A stretch of 64,000 bases of DNA from Lota lota (GCA_026745465.1 JACYXH010000175.1:4470001-4534000), one strand, 5' to 3'. Shown: positions 12,561 to 23,060, counted from the stretch's first letter. Notes: generated by a model not told the origin, from the letters alone. Program-made: numbers and translations.

Positions 12561-12730
12561 AGAATGAATGGAGAGAGAAGGGAAGGAGAGCCGGAAGAAA
12601 AGGCTGCAGCCTTATTCAATTAGCTGCACTGGCCCACAGTAATTACCCCTACTCTCCCTAATGCGCATGTAAATTTGTGACGAGAACTGCACTTTTTTAA
12701 TACAATTTAGCACCACTTTAACTGGATGCC
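12561..12730. promoter_or_regulatory. Candidate regulatory island with homeodomain cores
   Basis: A repeat-free segment with TCAATTAG and AGTAATTAC cores and no usable reading frame. The resemblance to a conserved non-coding element is by composition only. Confidence 0.25.
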
Positions 12731-12899
12731 AGGGTTGCGTGCATGGGACAGCAAAAGAGAGAGAGGGGGTTTGTGTGTGTGTATGTGGTGTGTGATGTGT
12801 GTGTGTGATGAGGGTGAGTGTGTATCTGGGTATCTAGACAGATAGAAAAGAGAGTGAGAGAGAAAGAGGGAGAGAGAGAAATGGAGAGAGTAAATAAAC

Positions 12900-13430
12900 A
12901 AAGCGTAGCAGGGTGATGATAAAAAAAGCCTCTACAGTGCTGATGTGTTGATCAGATAAGGTTCCCACTGGGACAGGCCACTCTGAAGGTCCTGTGGGAA
13001 CTGCAGCACTCACTCGTTCGTACACCCATCTCCTTGTTTCACCACCTGAACCAGACGGAGAGGCGAGCGCACACGCTGCCCTTAGGAAGACGAGCATGTC
13101 GGGGAAGGAAAGGTTCAACAGAAAAACACCAAGAGACCACTCCAAAGCAGTGATACTACATGTTGTAACATTGCTGTGTGTGTGTGTGTCCAACCCACAC
13201 AGTGTATCTCAGTCTCCGGTGTGTGATGGAGGCACGGAAAGGCTGATTAAAAGCAAATCTCAATCTCTAGCCTCTATCTCCCTGTATCGATCTGCACCAG
13301 CCAATAGATTGTCTGCTTGGATAATTGTCTAATTACCCGGCTAATTGCTCAGTATAATTAGCCATTTTTGGATATTGTCCAGGATAAATACTCCCTACTG
13401 TCCATCTCCACGTTAACGTCTGTCTGCTGG
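12900..13430. promoter_or_regulatory. Candidate enhancer: GATA, CSL and homeodomain cluster
   Basis: AGATAAGG near 12954 is a good GATA site. GTTCCCAC (12961-12968) and GTGGGAAC (12994-13001) form an inverted repeat, and TGTGGGAA (12993-13000) fits the Notch effector CSL/RBPJ consensus. At 13319-13362 four homeodomain cores sit within 45 bp: ATAATT, TAATTA (13330-13335), TAATTG (13342-13347) and TAATTA (13355-13360). Regulatory function is inferred. The density is well above the surrounding DNA. Confidence 0.35.
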
Positions 13431-13479
13431 CCACAGACAGACCAATCAATGTCCACTCTCAAATATGCCTGTCAGACGA

Positions 13480-13612
13480 TGGATGGATGGTGGATTGGAT
13501 GAGGGGGTGGACAGAAGGATGGATAGATGGATGGTGGATGGGATGGATGGATGGATGGGATGTGGCGGTGGATGGATGGATGGATGGATGGATAGACCGA
13601 TGGATGAACTGA
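13480..13612. repeat. (GATG)n tetranucleotide array, degenerate
   Basis: Runs of GATG/GGAT units are interrupted by GGTG, AGAT and GGCGGT variants over about 130 bp. The interruptions suggest an older array. Confidence 0.9.
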
Positions 13613-15190
13613 TAGAAAAATGGTTTGCTATATAATTAACAAACCGAACCACTCAAAACGGGCCAAAGGGAAGGGACAGACAGCACGCCAGGGGATAACC
13701 AGGGTTGTGTTTTGTTTGAAACCCAAGCAATGAGGCAAGGCCAGCGGTGGTGCGGTGTTTTGTGTGAGGCTTAAACCCTGTTTATTGATCTGTATACGGT
13801 CTCTGTGAAGTTTATTTGAGATGACAACAGGCCCAGACATCTGAAGCGTGTGTATGGGTAAGCACTGGGCACGGGAGTGGGATGTTGGCACTGCTCTGAT
13901 TAGCGTGACAGAGGATGTGTGTGTGTGTGTGTGTGTGTGTGCGTCTCTGTGCCCTGCGTTTTTCAGCTGTTCAGGTCATTTCTTCTACTTTTCATTTTAC
14001 TTTTCTTTTGACCAAGAAAACATACACAAAGACACATTCTAGTCTGTATTTGTACTTGTCCTCAACTTGATTTACTAGACATGTAGCTGCCCATAGATTG
14101 CAAAGAAAGGGAGCAGTGACATTGTCACCTGGTTTTCGTTGCCTGGAATTCCCCCACTCCTCGGGCCCAGCTGGGCAATGCAATGACTCACACATAATTG
14201 ATGTGTGTGTGTGTGAGTGTGTCTGTGTGTATGTGTGTGTATTTGTGGTTGTTTTGGTGTGTGCATACAAACATTGTGTGTGTGTGTGTATGCAAACTCT
14301 GTTCACTGTTCACATGCACAAATGCCCACAGATAAACTTTTTAACAAGTCCAATTTTTCAGGAATGTTTCGTACCGTTTTGTTAGGGCCTGAAAACAAGC
14401 TGGGATTCAAAACAGAGACAGAGACATACAGCATGTCTCTTGTCTGCTCAAGTATGTGTCTGTGTTTGCTGTGGGGGCTGACGTGACCCCTGTCGGTAGC
14501 AGTTGTTCCCCGTTGACCCCTATTATCTTAATTCAATCAACGTATTTCATTTAGTAGACTGTTCATTCCCGGTGCGCTTCAGTAGCGCAGCTATGCCCTA
14601 GAAGCATCTCTTCTGACCTACTCACGTCATGTTCACCCGCTCTGCTAATAAAATATTACATTCCCGGTTGCTTCCAGAATGTTCTGCTCAAATGATCATT
14701 TTCTTCATTGTGCTTGAAAACGGTTCCTTTTTCTCGCCTTACAACAGCTGAGCTAAGTGTTTCTCCTTCCTTCTCACGTTCCTTTTCATGTATGGTTGGT
14801 TAGGGGTAAGCCAGTCCACAAGAGGTAGATGTATGTCGACACAGATTTGTGCGGGTTTTGCCCTTTTTTACCTGTTTCAGGTTAATAGCCTAGTTTTTGG
14901 CACGTTATGATGAATGGAATCAAATTAAATATTAACAATAGGCAATACACTCCTGCAAATAGTGTCTGCAAGTGCAGAATAAAAAAAAAGGTGAGTGCCT
15001 TTCAACGGCCAAGGACAAGCTCTCTCACTGTCTGTGAGTGGCTCTCTACCCCTTTCTCTCTCTCCCTCTCTCTCTCTCTTTGTCCCTCCATTCTTTGTCG
15101 CCTTTCTTCTCTTGGCCGACCTGTTCCATGCACCTTCATGGTATCTCTGTCACTGCAAGTGTGTTTGTGGTGAAAGATACGAGCCAAACC
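13613..15190. other. Non-coding stretch with short TG repeats
   Basis: (TG)n lies at 13915-13941 and TG-rich DNA at 14200-14290. Unique DNA from 14300 to 15000 shows no exon or RNA gene. A CT-rich patch lies at 15055-15085. Nothing else was recognised. Confidence 0.5.
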
Positions 15191-15192
15191 CA

Positions 15193-15194
<2 letters not shown>

Positions 15195-15267
<73 letters not shown>
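15195..15267. repeat. (CA)n microsatellite
   Basis: A nearly pure dinucleotide array of about 36 units with one break near its right end. Confidence 0.95.
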
Positions 15268-15371
15268 GTACAATAAAAATATACACTGACATGGGGAGAC
15301 AAATTTAAGCCACATGCACAAAATGCACACCCACATACACACCTCAATATACACAAGTGGGTAGCATGCTG

Positions 15372-15374
<3 letters not shown>

Positions 15375-15428
<54 letters not shown>

Positions 15429-15447
15429 GGGGGGGGGGAAGGGGGGG
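15375..15447. repeat. (TG)n followed by a 27-base G tract
   Basis: (TG)n at 15375-15411 runs directly into G at 15412-15438, then AA and seven more G. TG-to-poly-G junctions recur at 287 and 17970, so this looks like a repeated mutational or sequencing behaviour. Confidence 0.9.
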
Positions 15448-15665
15448 TTTGAGACAGACATGGATGTGCAGAGAGAGTTAAAGAGCACCAATATCCAGGA
15501 GCTGTCCACACTGGCCAGACCTCCAACAGCAGAGGCCAATGAGAAGCTTGGTTAAGAAAAAAGAAAAAGAATAAAACAGGCCTGCTTCACAAGTGCTGCA
15601 CTTGTATTGACCTGCATGGGAATTTTTCTCTTTCTGTAAAGTGACAAAAAGGAGGGGGAGGGGGG
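15448..15665. other. Short non-coding unique stretch
   Basis: Unique DNA between the G tract and the next island. Nothing was recognised. Confidence 0.5.
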
Positions 15666-16200
15666 GGCACGTTGATTGGATTAATGGAAAAAGGGAGGCG
15701 ATTATTACGCTTCGTAAAATACCACTCAGTTTAACGGCAGCCTGTGTACTATATTATCAATTAAAGCAATCATAAATTTCTTTTTTTTAATCTATATCTC
15801 CGCGTGGCCCCCAGTGCTCCGCTGTTATGGGCTGTGAACTATAACAGGTATTACCTCTTTCCTCTCATTTCTGGGGGCGCGCGGAAAAGCGCCATCCAGC
15901 TCCTATTCCTGGCCTCAGGGGAGCCTGCTCCCCAGCCATCCAGGGTTCAGAGGCTAATTGGATCACAGTGAAAAAACATTTAAAATCCTAAATCAATACC
16001 TGCCTCTTTAATGCTTTTCCTGAAGGAGTGCTGCCCTCTATTGCACCTGACCCTCTCTGCCTCACCACGCGGACACTGTCTCCTGGACAATCTCCCACCA
16101 CCTACTGAGGCCAGGGCCGAGGGTGTCTCTCTGGGGGTCAGTCAGCAAGGGGCCTACCATGGAGCCAACTAGAGTGGCCCCCTGGGGGAACATTTAATGG
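15666..16200. promoter_or_regulatory. Candidate conserved non-coding element with OTX/PBX-like sites
   Basis: A repeat-free island of about 500 bp with no supported frame. It contains TGATTGGATTAATGG, in which GGATTA (15678-15683, reverse complement TAATCC) is an OTX/bicoid-class site. It also has TCAATTAAAG near 15750 and CTAATTGGATCA near 15953. Composition changes smoothly and stops are scattered in all frames. Function is inferred, not shown. Confidence 0.35.
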
Positions 16201-16298
16201 CTAATGGTGATCTGCTGATAGGAGAACATAGGTAGCGCAAAGGAGACCTGGCTGTCTATTATGCAAACCAATGGACAATATACAGTGCAATGTAAGCA

Positions 16299-16302
<4 letters not shown>

Positions 16303-16384
<82 letters not shown>
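16303..16384. repeat. (TG)n then (GA)n microsatellite
   Basis: A pure (TG)n run of about 34 units with a short (GA)n tail. Confidence 0.95.
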
Positions 16385-16541
16385 TTAACAAAGGGACACT
16401 GTAAAAGATGTGAACAAGAGTTTGAGAAAACAAGCAGCATCCTATAATAACATGCCCTCTGGTGTGCAGCTGTCTACTCATGGCTGTTAGGAGGTTGCAA
16501 GGTGATGGGTCAGGGTCAGCAACAGCTGTGATGCACCCATC

Positions 16542-16542
<1 letters not shown>

Positions 16543-16610
<68 letters not shown>
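16543..16610. repeat. (AC)n microsatellite
   Basis: A pure run of about 34 units. It lies only 160 bp from the (TG)n array at 16303 in opposite strand sense, so the pair can form a long TG/CA stem. Confidence 0.95.
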
Positions 16611-16613
<3 letters not shown>

Positions 16614-16679
16614 CTCACATGCACTCTCACTCACTCGTGCACTCACACAGCTACCAAACCATTTAACCATTTTATGAAC

Positions 16680-16830
16680 CTTTTACTTTCAAAATGCAAA
16701 TTCAAAAACTTACAAAGACCTTTATTAGGATTTGATTGACAGCATGCCGGAGAAGATGATTGGGCCCTTTAATCAGCAGCACCCAGACCATTGACACTAA
16801 TTGATACTTGCGCTGCATCCCACTGTTCTG
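16680..16830 (+). promoter_or_regulatory. Candidate enhancer with perfect PBX-PREP/MEIS site
   Basis: TGATTGACAG at 16733-16742 matches the established decamer bound by PBX with PREP or MEIS partners. AAATGCAAATTC lies just upstream, and TTTAATCAGC and CTAATTGATAC lie downstream. The segment is repeat-free. In vivo activity is inferred. Confidence 0.4.
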
Positions 16831-17805
16831 CAGGCATCCTTGAGGAAGACATTTGGTCCCTGGTTCTCTACTCATACAGTATAGTGAACGGTTTCTGCTG
16901 TATGCTCAATAACTATTACAAATTACTATATCATCTAATTGTCATAGCTGTGACAGTGACAGTAGTCAGTCTGAAAATAACAATCAGATTTCAATTGTGG
17001 TTAATATATCTGTTAACCCATTTTTTTGTTGCTTGCATATTAGCCTTTACAAACAGAGGGGTATATTACCCACACATAGCAACATCCCTTAGTCACCTGA
17101 AAAACAAAAAATGTGTTAGATCGCTTATACCCTTGTTAACTCACACCACTGCATTCCTCCTTCTCTATACATCACTGTCTTTCTTCTGCGTTTCACACCT
17201 TCATTAGTTCTTGTCCAAGGTACGCCGTCTCTTGTCAGCTGCATTAAAATGCTATTTGCAGATGGGCCCTGGAGCACAGGCTTCCCCTTCCCTACTAGGA
17301 TCACCAATTTACCCACAGACCATTTTAAAACCCTGGTGCTTTCTGGTGCAGAATCACGAGAGAGAATGGCAGGCTGCCACTAAATGTTGACTGTCTCAGG
17401 ACAGTCAGGATTAGAAGTAGCTTCATGGAACTGATTTGTTAGCTACATTTTTGGGGTGGGTTCCCCCGCTGCTATTCACTGGCAATAATCATCCCTCTAA
17501 TTAAATACAGAACATTGAAGTACAGTTAGAGGAATCTCTGGTGTTTCTGTTGTCTACTTGCCACTATTTTGAATGGTGTGTGTGTGTGTGTTTCTGGTTC
17601 TGTTTCAGTATATTGGTGCTTGTGTGTGTGTGATGGAGAGATAGAAGACAGTGTATTTATGTGAGGGTTCGCCGTGAGGTTTCACTGTCTGTGCTTCTTA
17701 CTGTCAATGTGCATTGCCTTTGACATTGTTCCATTTCCAGAAAAACAGGAAGCAGTGATGGTCATCTTGTGCTCCTGCCTCAGTGGCTTACAGCTAGCCT
17801 GACCC
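16831..17805. other. Non-coding unique DNA with a short hairpin
   Basis: A perfect stem-loop TGACTGTC-TCAG-GACAGTCA lies at 17388-17407. A 138-codon frame at 16791-17207 is hydrophobic and AT-rich without a recognisable motif, and I regard it as chance. Short TG runs lie near 17576-17590 and 17623-17631. Confidence 0.45.
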
Positions 17806-17807
17806 CA

Positions 17808-17809
<2 letters not shown>

Positions 17810-17854
<45 letters not shown>

Positions 17855-17955
17855 AGCGAACGAGAGAGAAAGATAGAGGATGGGGTGTGTGTGTGTGCAA
17901 GAGAGAGAACAAGAGAAGGAGTAAAAAAGAGAGGGGGGTGTTTGTTTCTGTGTGT

Positions 17956-17986
<31 letters not shown>

Positions 17987-17990
17987 GGGG
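17810..17990. repeat. Compound (TG)n, GA-rich and poly-G region
   Basis: (TG)n at 17811-17852 is followed by purine-rich GA-type sequence, a second (TG)n at 17950-17969 and a 21-base G tract at 17970-17990. Confidence 0.9.
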
Positions 17991-18422
17991 TAGCTGGAGA
18001 AATTAGTCAACGCTGTTTTTTATTTAGTTTTGTTTCACATTTGACATCCATTCAAGTGTTTGTCATCAGATTTCCAAATGTCAGTGTTTCACATAAACCT
18101 CGAAGACAATGAGGACGTTCTGGGTCGCGTGGTTGAAACCCATGTTGCAACTTCTCTCTCCTCATTGTGCAACAGCCTTCAAAGTTATGTGTCCAGTGGA
18201 GAGGCCCGGGTCTCGTGGCCGTGGTATGGACACCCTAGCCCCCACTCGGCAGCCTGCAGAGCCCCCCCTCCCAGCTTCCCTCCTACACTTTCTCCCTGCT
18301 CCCTTCCCACTCCTTCCTTCCTCTGTTTGCTTTTGCTCCCCCGATCCACTTGCATTGCCAACTTCTTACCTCTCTCTTTCTCTGCATTTGCTCTCCCTCA
18401 CACTCTTAACATCTCCACATAC
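17991..18422. other. Non-coding pyrimidine-rich unique DNA
   Basis: C/T-rich unique sequence. Two overlapping frames (149 and 108 codons) cross it without a known domain and end in the minisatellite that follows. Nothing was recognised. Confidence 0.45.
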
Positions 18423-18775
18423 TATGTCGTCTTGACTGCAATATGGTCTTCCCAACAGTATCGTCTTGACTACAGTATCTTCTTGACCGGTTTCATCTTA
18501 TTTATATAGTTTTTGCTGCAATGTAGTATTGACTACTTGTAGTAGAGTATCGTCTTGAGTACAATATCATCTTCGCTACAATATCACCTTGACTATAATA
18601 TCGCCTTGACTACAATATCATCTTGACCACAATATCGTCTTGACTACAATATAATCTGACAACAATATCATCTTGACCACAATATTGCCGTGACTACAAT
18701 ATCGCGTTGACTACAATATCACCTTGACTATATCGCCTTGAGAATAATATCGCCTTGACTTCAATATCGTCATTG
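18423..18775. repeat. 17-bp minisatellite (CAATATCGTCTTGACTA)n
   Basis: A tandem array with a 17-bp unit, consensus CAATATCRYCTTGACTA. Units at about 18551-18775 follow one another with 1-3 substitutions each. A few units are 14-16 bp, and the left third (18423-18550) is more decayed. About 17-18 units can be followed. There are no unique spacers between units, so it is not CRISPR-like. Length steps of 17 preclude a simple in-frame protein repeat. Confidence 0.9.
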
Positions 18776-19415
18776 TCGACATCTGCTCGACTGTCACGAG
18801 TCACTAAACTACAGTTTGAGGATAAGTGTCCATTGTCTACAATACTGTATAAACAGTGGTGAGTAGGACAGTACCCCCACCACCTCCCTCAACCACTACC
18901 GCCAACCGCACACACCAATGCACAATAGACAATACATAATAGGCACATATACTGACATGCACAAACAAGTTTTACTTAAATAAAGTTCAGCAGTGCTGAA
19001 AAGCACACACACTATCTTCCTCTGCACATGCACACACAAGACTAGTCACACACACACACTCACACACACACACACACATACGTGAATGAATCCTGTCAGT
19101 GATATGCACGCTCCCAGCTCTGTTTTACACGTTGCTGTCATATGACATAACTCCGGTCTCACCTTCATGTCACAGGCGTGCTCATATTTGACACATTACC
19201 ATGCCAGCATCTAGGGTGTGAATTATAATCTGATAATTGTGACAGCTGATGCTTGCAGTCCTGGGTGGGTGCCGGGGCGGGGGGGGGGGGGGGGGGGGGA
19301 GTCAGAGTCTTGGTGTGCACTTCTCAATACATTCCCATACATACAGGTCATGCATTCAGCTGTACCACCTGTAACCATCATCTGCTGAACGCACCGATGG
19401 ATACGCTGTCAGGTG
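18776..19415. other. Non-coding stretch with CA-rich patch and 21-base G tract
   Basis: An interrupted CA patch lies at about 19035-19080 and a pure G tract at 19279-19299. The remaining sequence is unremarkable. Confidence 0.55.
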
Positions 19416-19520
19416 CAGTCTGTTTTATTTGTATAGCCCTTAATCACAGCTATGGTCTCAAAGGGCTTCACAGGCCACATTTTATGCCAATATTGGCACG
19501 TATCCCAGCATGGGCCAAGA
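19416..19520 (-). mobile_element. Fish interspersed-repeat fragment (SINE/LINE-tail-like)
   Basis: The motif TTTATTTGTATAGCCCTTAA followed by CTCAAAGGGCTTCACAGGCC is, read on the minus strand, the 'AAAGC.CTTTGAG...TATAAATAAA' type tail common in teleost repeats. It is related in pattern to the SINE tail at 6714-6776. Only this fragment is recognisable and the family is uncertain. Confidence 0.45.
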
Positions 19521-20785
19521 TAATTAACCCGCATTCAATGGATTAAAGGTGAGAGGTTATCTTGCCAGAAGAAAAAGTGGCACACTTGATGATCTGGTGC
19601 TCTGCAATGTGTCCTTTAGCTATGAAAAGTGTGTCACTGTGAAACTATCACACTAAATGGACACTACATGTCTCCATAGCAAGACATACCCCTTTTTTTT
19701 ATGAATTACCATTAGCTATCAGATAAACAGTCAAATCTGGCACTCCCTAAACTTTTACTAAGCTTGTTCAGTTACGACACATTCACCTCTGGTTAGGACA
19801 TTAGAATGGTTTCTCTAATCAATCATTGATTATGTGTTTCCACTCTGTACAGGCTAGTTGCCGTGTCAAGAGTCTCACTGTTTTATGCTACTTGCTCTCT
19901 TTTCTTTCTGACAAATGAAATGTGCAGACTGTAATGTGCGCAATGAAAACCAGCTGTGATAAACTGCCTACGGAAGACGAGAAAGCTGATTTATTATCAA
20001 TTCCTTGCGAGATGCTTCGTCATTGCACGAAATGTTTATCAAACACACTGAATGCATCTGACAGTCCAAAAAAAAAAAGCCATGGCTAGAGGTGCCTGTC
20101 TGTTGAAGACACGAGCGCCCGATTTAATAAACATTGCTCGGGTGTTACCCGTGTTTTAATCAGGGGTTAAACTCCCCGTGGCTCCCCGTGCAACTCACAC
20201 CCTGTCAGTAGAAAATGTCTCTCACCTCGCTGTCACATATGTCAATGCCTCTGTGACATCCCTGACATTCTGTGAATATCCTCCCAGTGCCTAGAGTCAG
20301 AGCTGCTATCAATACTGTTCTGCTCACTAAGTAGCAATCACCACTTGGCTTGACTTAGGGATTCAGGAATAAACCCATTGCTAATAATGGAGAAAAAGGG
20401 GACACGGGCAAATACGCTAGCATGTTCAAACAGTTGTTCATTTGCTGGCGAGTTGTGTTGCATGTTGATAGGCATTTTGAACAACAATCTCTGGTTGGAG
20501 AATGTTCAATTCAACTCAAAAGCGGCGTGTGTTTGGTTTGGACGTGTCCTGTATAGTGTGATGCATTCATTGCAACACACGCTACAGTTGAATTGTAAAG
20601 TTACAGAATGTCTATGTCTATTTGCATTTTGATGAGATAACCTTTGAACTTTTAACCTTTGAAAGACTACAGTTTGACACTTAGTACTTTAGGCCTCAAG
20701 CAAGACTTTCAGTTCGGACAGTTCATGGTAACCTACAAAATAACCTCTTACCTGCAACACTTGGACGACTTACCGTAAACCTTTG
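19521..20785. other. Mostly unique non-coding DNA
   Basis: Repeat-free sequence with a regulatory-looking patch at about 20100-20210 (short inverted repeats such as GGGTGTTACCC). No exon, RNA gene or long frame with a motif was seen. Confidence 0.4.
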
Positions 20786-20880
20786 TCACGTCGACTCAAA
20801 CTTTATTTGCGTTGTACATTGCCATACATTTCGGGCATCTTAAAGTGCTTCACACAAAACACTTACAATACTGGTTATAA
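20786..20880 (-). mobile_element. Degraded interspersed-repeat fragment
   Basis: ACTTTATTTGCGTTGTACATT with CTTAAAGTGCTTCACACAAA about 30 bp later has the same order of motifs as the fragment at 19416, in the same orientation. It is more diverged. The family is uncertain. Confidence 0.35.
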
Positions 20881-21062
20881 AAAATGGCATAGTTGGAATG
20901 GCTAGGAGGCTAGTGTCATTCGGTCTAAGAGGCAGAGTGAGAGTTTGTATTTAAAAAGCATTTGGGAGCTATATAATTAGGACACACTAATACCTAGGCT
21001 TTCACCCTTCTTTCTGTGCTTGAGTGACAGGGGCTTGAGTCTAAATGGCCTATGTTTTATTT

Positions 21063-21403
21063 GGTAACTCTTTACAATAAGGGTACATTAATTAACCATC
21101 AATTAACATTAGTTGGTTATGTAATAAGCATTATTTTATAGCATTAGAATAGGGTTTAGTGTTAGTGGGTTAGGGTAAGGGTTAACCCTAACCCTATTCA
21201 ATAATGTATAAATTAATACCTTAGTCAACATGAAAACTATTATCTTAGTTACAATGAACACCATTAGTAAACATTAATACCATTAGTAAATTATAACTTG
21301 ACCATTCGTTAACTGTTATTTAACTGTTAGTTAATGCTTATTCAATTCATTAACTAATGCTAATTAATGGTTAATGATTGTAACCTTATTGTCTAGTGCT
21401 ACC
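21063..21403. mobile_element. Non-autonomous inverted-repeat DNA transposon (MITE)
   Basis: The left end GGTAACTCTTTACAATAAGG (21063-21082) matches the reverse complement of the right end (21384-21403) at 16 of 20 positions. The subterminal regions are AT-rich and mutually complementary (TTAATTAACCAT and ATGGTTAATGAT types). The element is about 340 bp with no transposase frame, typical of fish MITEs with this end sequence. A telomere-like hairpin sits near the centre (21148-21199). Target-site duplications are not clear. Confidence 0.75.
21148..21199. repeat. Telomere-like hairpin inside the MITE
   Basis: GGGTTAGGGT (21167-21176) pairs with ACCCTAACCC (21185-21194) across an 8-nt loop. An outer GAATAGGGTT pairs with AACCCTATTC. 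The TTAGGG-like words face each other, so this is probably a product of the palindromic element, not of telomere repair. Confidence 0.7.
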
Positions 21404-22279
21404 TTTGCTTTTTGATGAGTTTTTATTGCCTGTTTCATCCAATTATGTATTGCATTTTTGTAAAAAGGTTTGAAACAGGGCTCATATAACGGAATATAAA
21501 GTAAAGCACTATTGTGTGTTTCTCAAAATATAAGTTCACCACTTAGTCAGAGGGAGAGAATAGATTAGAGCCTTTAGTCTGCCTGACAAATAGCCATACA
21601 TCTTGGAATGGATTGAATGTTTCAGAAGACAGATACACACAGATGGGCTGAATGTTGGAGAGAGTTGATAGAAAACACATTATTCAGAATAGATTCAGAG
21701 GAAAGGAGGAAGACTTTCTCCAAAGAGGAACGGCTAAAATAGATCCTCCACTTCCCTAATTGTCCTCCTCACGGACACTTCTAGTTCTTCTTTAGTTTTC
21801 TGGTTTATCTGGGCGTTGGTCGCCGTCCGAGCGTCCAACCCAACTGGATGGATTGTAGTGACTATAGCAACCGGGGACTACTGTTGTCCAAGATATACTG
21901 CCTGTTCGTCAATATTAAGAATGATTGTTATCTGATCTACAGTAGTCTGTGTGTAAAATGATATGGCTTCTCTCACTCCAGAAACAAATGTCTGCGTGGC
22001 ATATTTGTCATTTGTTATGCAAATGAATAACTGTTTTTCAGGACTTAAAGTGTCAATATTTCAATTTGCATACAACCTTTACTCATGCTTTATTGCATTG
22101 TGTTAGTTTCAGTTCAGCTTATTGAGCCATAGGCTGTCGGACATTCCCAGGTTTTTCTTTTTTACTTTTTTGGCAATGTGGACCGATACATCTCTATATA
22201 TATTCATGTTTGCTGTCTCTGAAAAATACAATATTGCAGAATGTTGCAAAATATCACAAAAACTTAAGTCAGTGGAGTA
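21404..22279. other. Unique non-coding DNA containing a SOX-POU motif
   Basis: Unique sequence without a supported frame. The notable site at 22010-22024 is listed separately. Confidence 0.45.
22010..22024 (+). promoter_or_regulatory. SOX-POU (SOX2-OCT4 type) composite motif
   Basis: ATTTGTTATGCAAAT differs from the established composite CTTTGTTATGCAAAT at one position of 15. The SOX half and the complete octamer ATGCAAAT are in the usual orientation with no spacer. Such elements are bound by SOX2 with POU5F1 or POU3F proteins. Occupancy here is inferred. Confidence 0.5.
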
Positions 22280-22341
<62 letters not shown>

Positions 22342-22466
22342 TCACTCACTCACTCACTCACTCACTCACTCACTCACTCACTCACTCACTCACTCACTCA
22401 CTCACTCACTCTCTCTCGTTCCCTCTCTCTCTCATTCTCTCTCTCATTCTCTCTCTCATTCTCTCT

Positions 22467-22511
<45 letters not shown>

Positions 22512-22591
22512 ACTCACTCACTCACTCACTCACTCACTCACTCACTCACTCACTCACTCACTCACTCACTCACACACACACACACACACAC
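22280..22591. repeat. Mirror-ordered compound microsatellite
   Basis: Order: (CA)n 22280-22336, (ACTC)n to 22410, a CT-rich core with a 12-bp subrepeat CATTCTCTCTCT about four times (22433-22480), pure (CT)n to 22506, (TCAC)n to 22571, (CA)n to 22591. The flanks repeat in mirror order about the CT core. Frames through it are Thr-His/Ser-Leu translations and not proteins. Confidence 0.95.
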
Positions 22592-22800
22592 TTGCACATA
22601 TACTTGCGCACACAAAAGTGTATAACAATGTAAATTCTGGTAGGGTAAATAGTGTTGTACATCATTCAGTCCCTGCTTTGCCTTTAATGACAGCTGGCAA
22701 CACAATAACAACCGGATAACTAAATGTCCTAAGAAGATAGTATGACGTGAGGTGCACAGCATTCTAGCTCAATCCTCCTCAGGGACACACACATTCCCAC
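22592..22800. other. Short unique stretch between two repeat arrays
   Basis: Nothing was recognised. Confidence 0.5.
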
Positions 22801-22801
22801 A

Positions 22802-22855
<54 letters not shown>
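22801..22855. repeat. (CA)n microsatellite
   Basis: A nearly pure array of about 27 units. Confidence 0.95.
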
Positions 22856-22856
<1 letters not shown>

Positions 22857-22859
22857 AGA

Positions 22860-23060
22860 GACACTCCTCAAATCACCAGACAGATGCCCCCACTCCAAGT
22901 GCCGTTAATCATATTAGCTGGAATCCCTAGCACTTAAATCCATAACTGCTGTGTGTATTAATCGCAGGGAATCTCGTTATCACGTCTATATTAATTACAG
23001 CCATCTGCCATAGGACGGGGTGAGTACAGGGCTAGCGGGATGTCAGTAATCGGGGAGTGC
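22860..23060. promoter_or_regulatory. Candidate regulatory island with clustered ATTA cores
   Basis: GTTAATCATATTAG (22914-22927), TATTAATC (22956-22963) and TATTAATTACAG (22989-23000) place several homeodomain cores within 90 bp of repeat-free DNA. The TTAATC forms would suit K50-type factors. Function is inferred. Confidence 0.35.

Noticed and set aside
12961-13001. Notch Su(H)-paired-site enhancer
   Set aside because: The two GTGGGAA sites are inverted but in the opposite relative orientation and with a longer gap than the known paired-site layout.
18423-18775. CRISPR-like array
   Set aside because: Units are contiguous with no unique spacers, unit length is 17 bp, and the context is vertebrate; it is a minisatellite.
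22122-22719. Two ~167-codon plus-strand frames
   Set aside because: Thr-His, Ser-Leu-Thr-His translations of the CA/ACTC/CT array; no real protein features.
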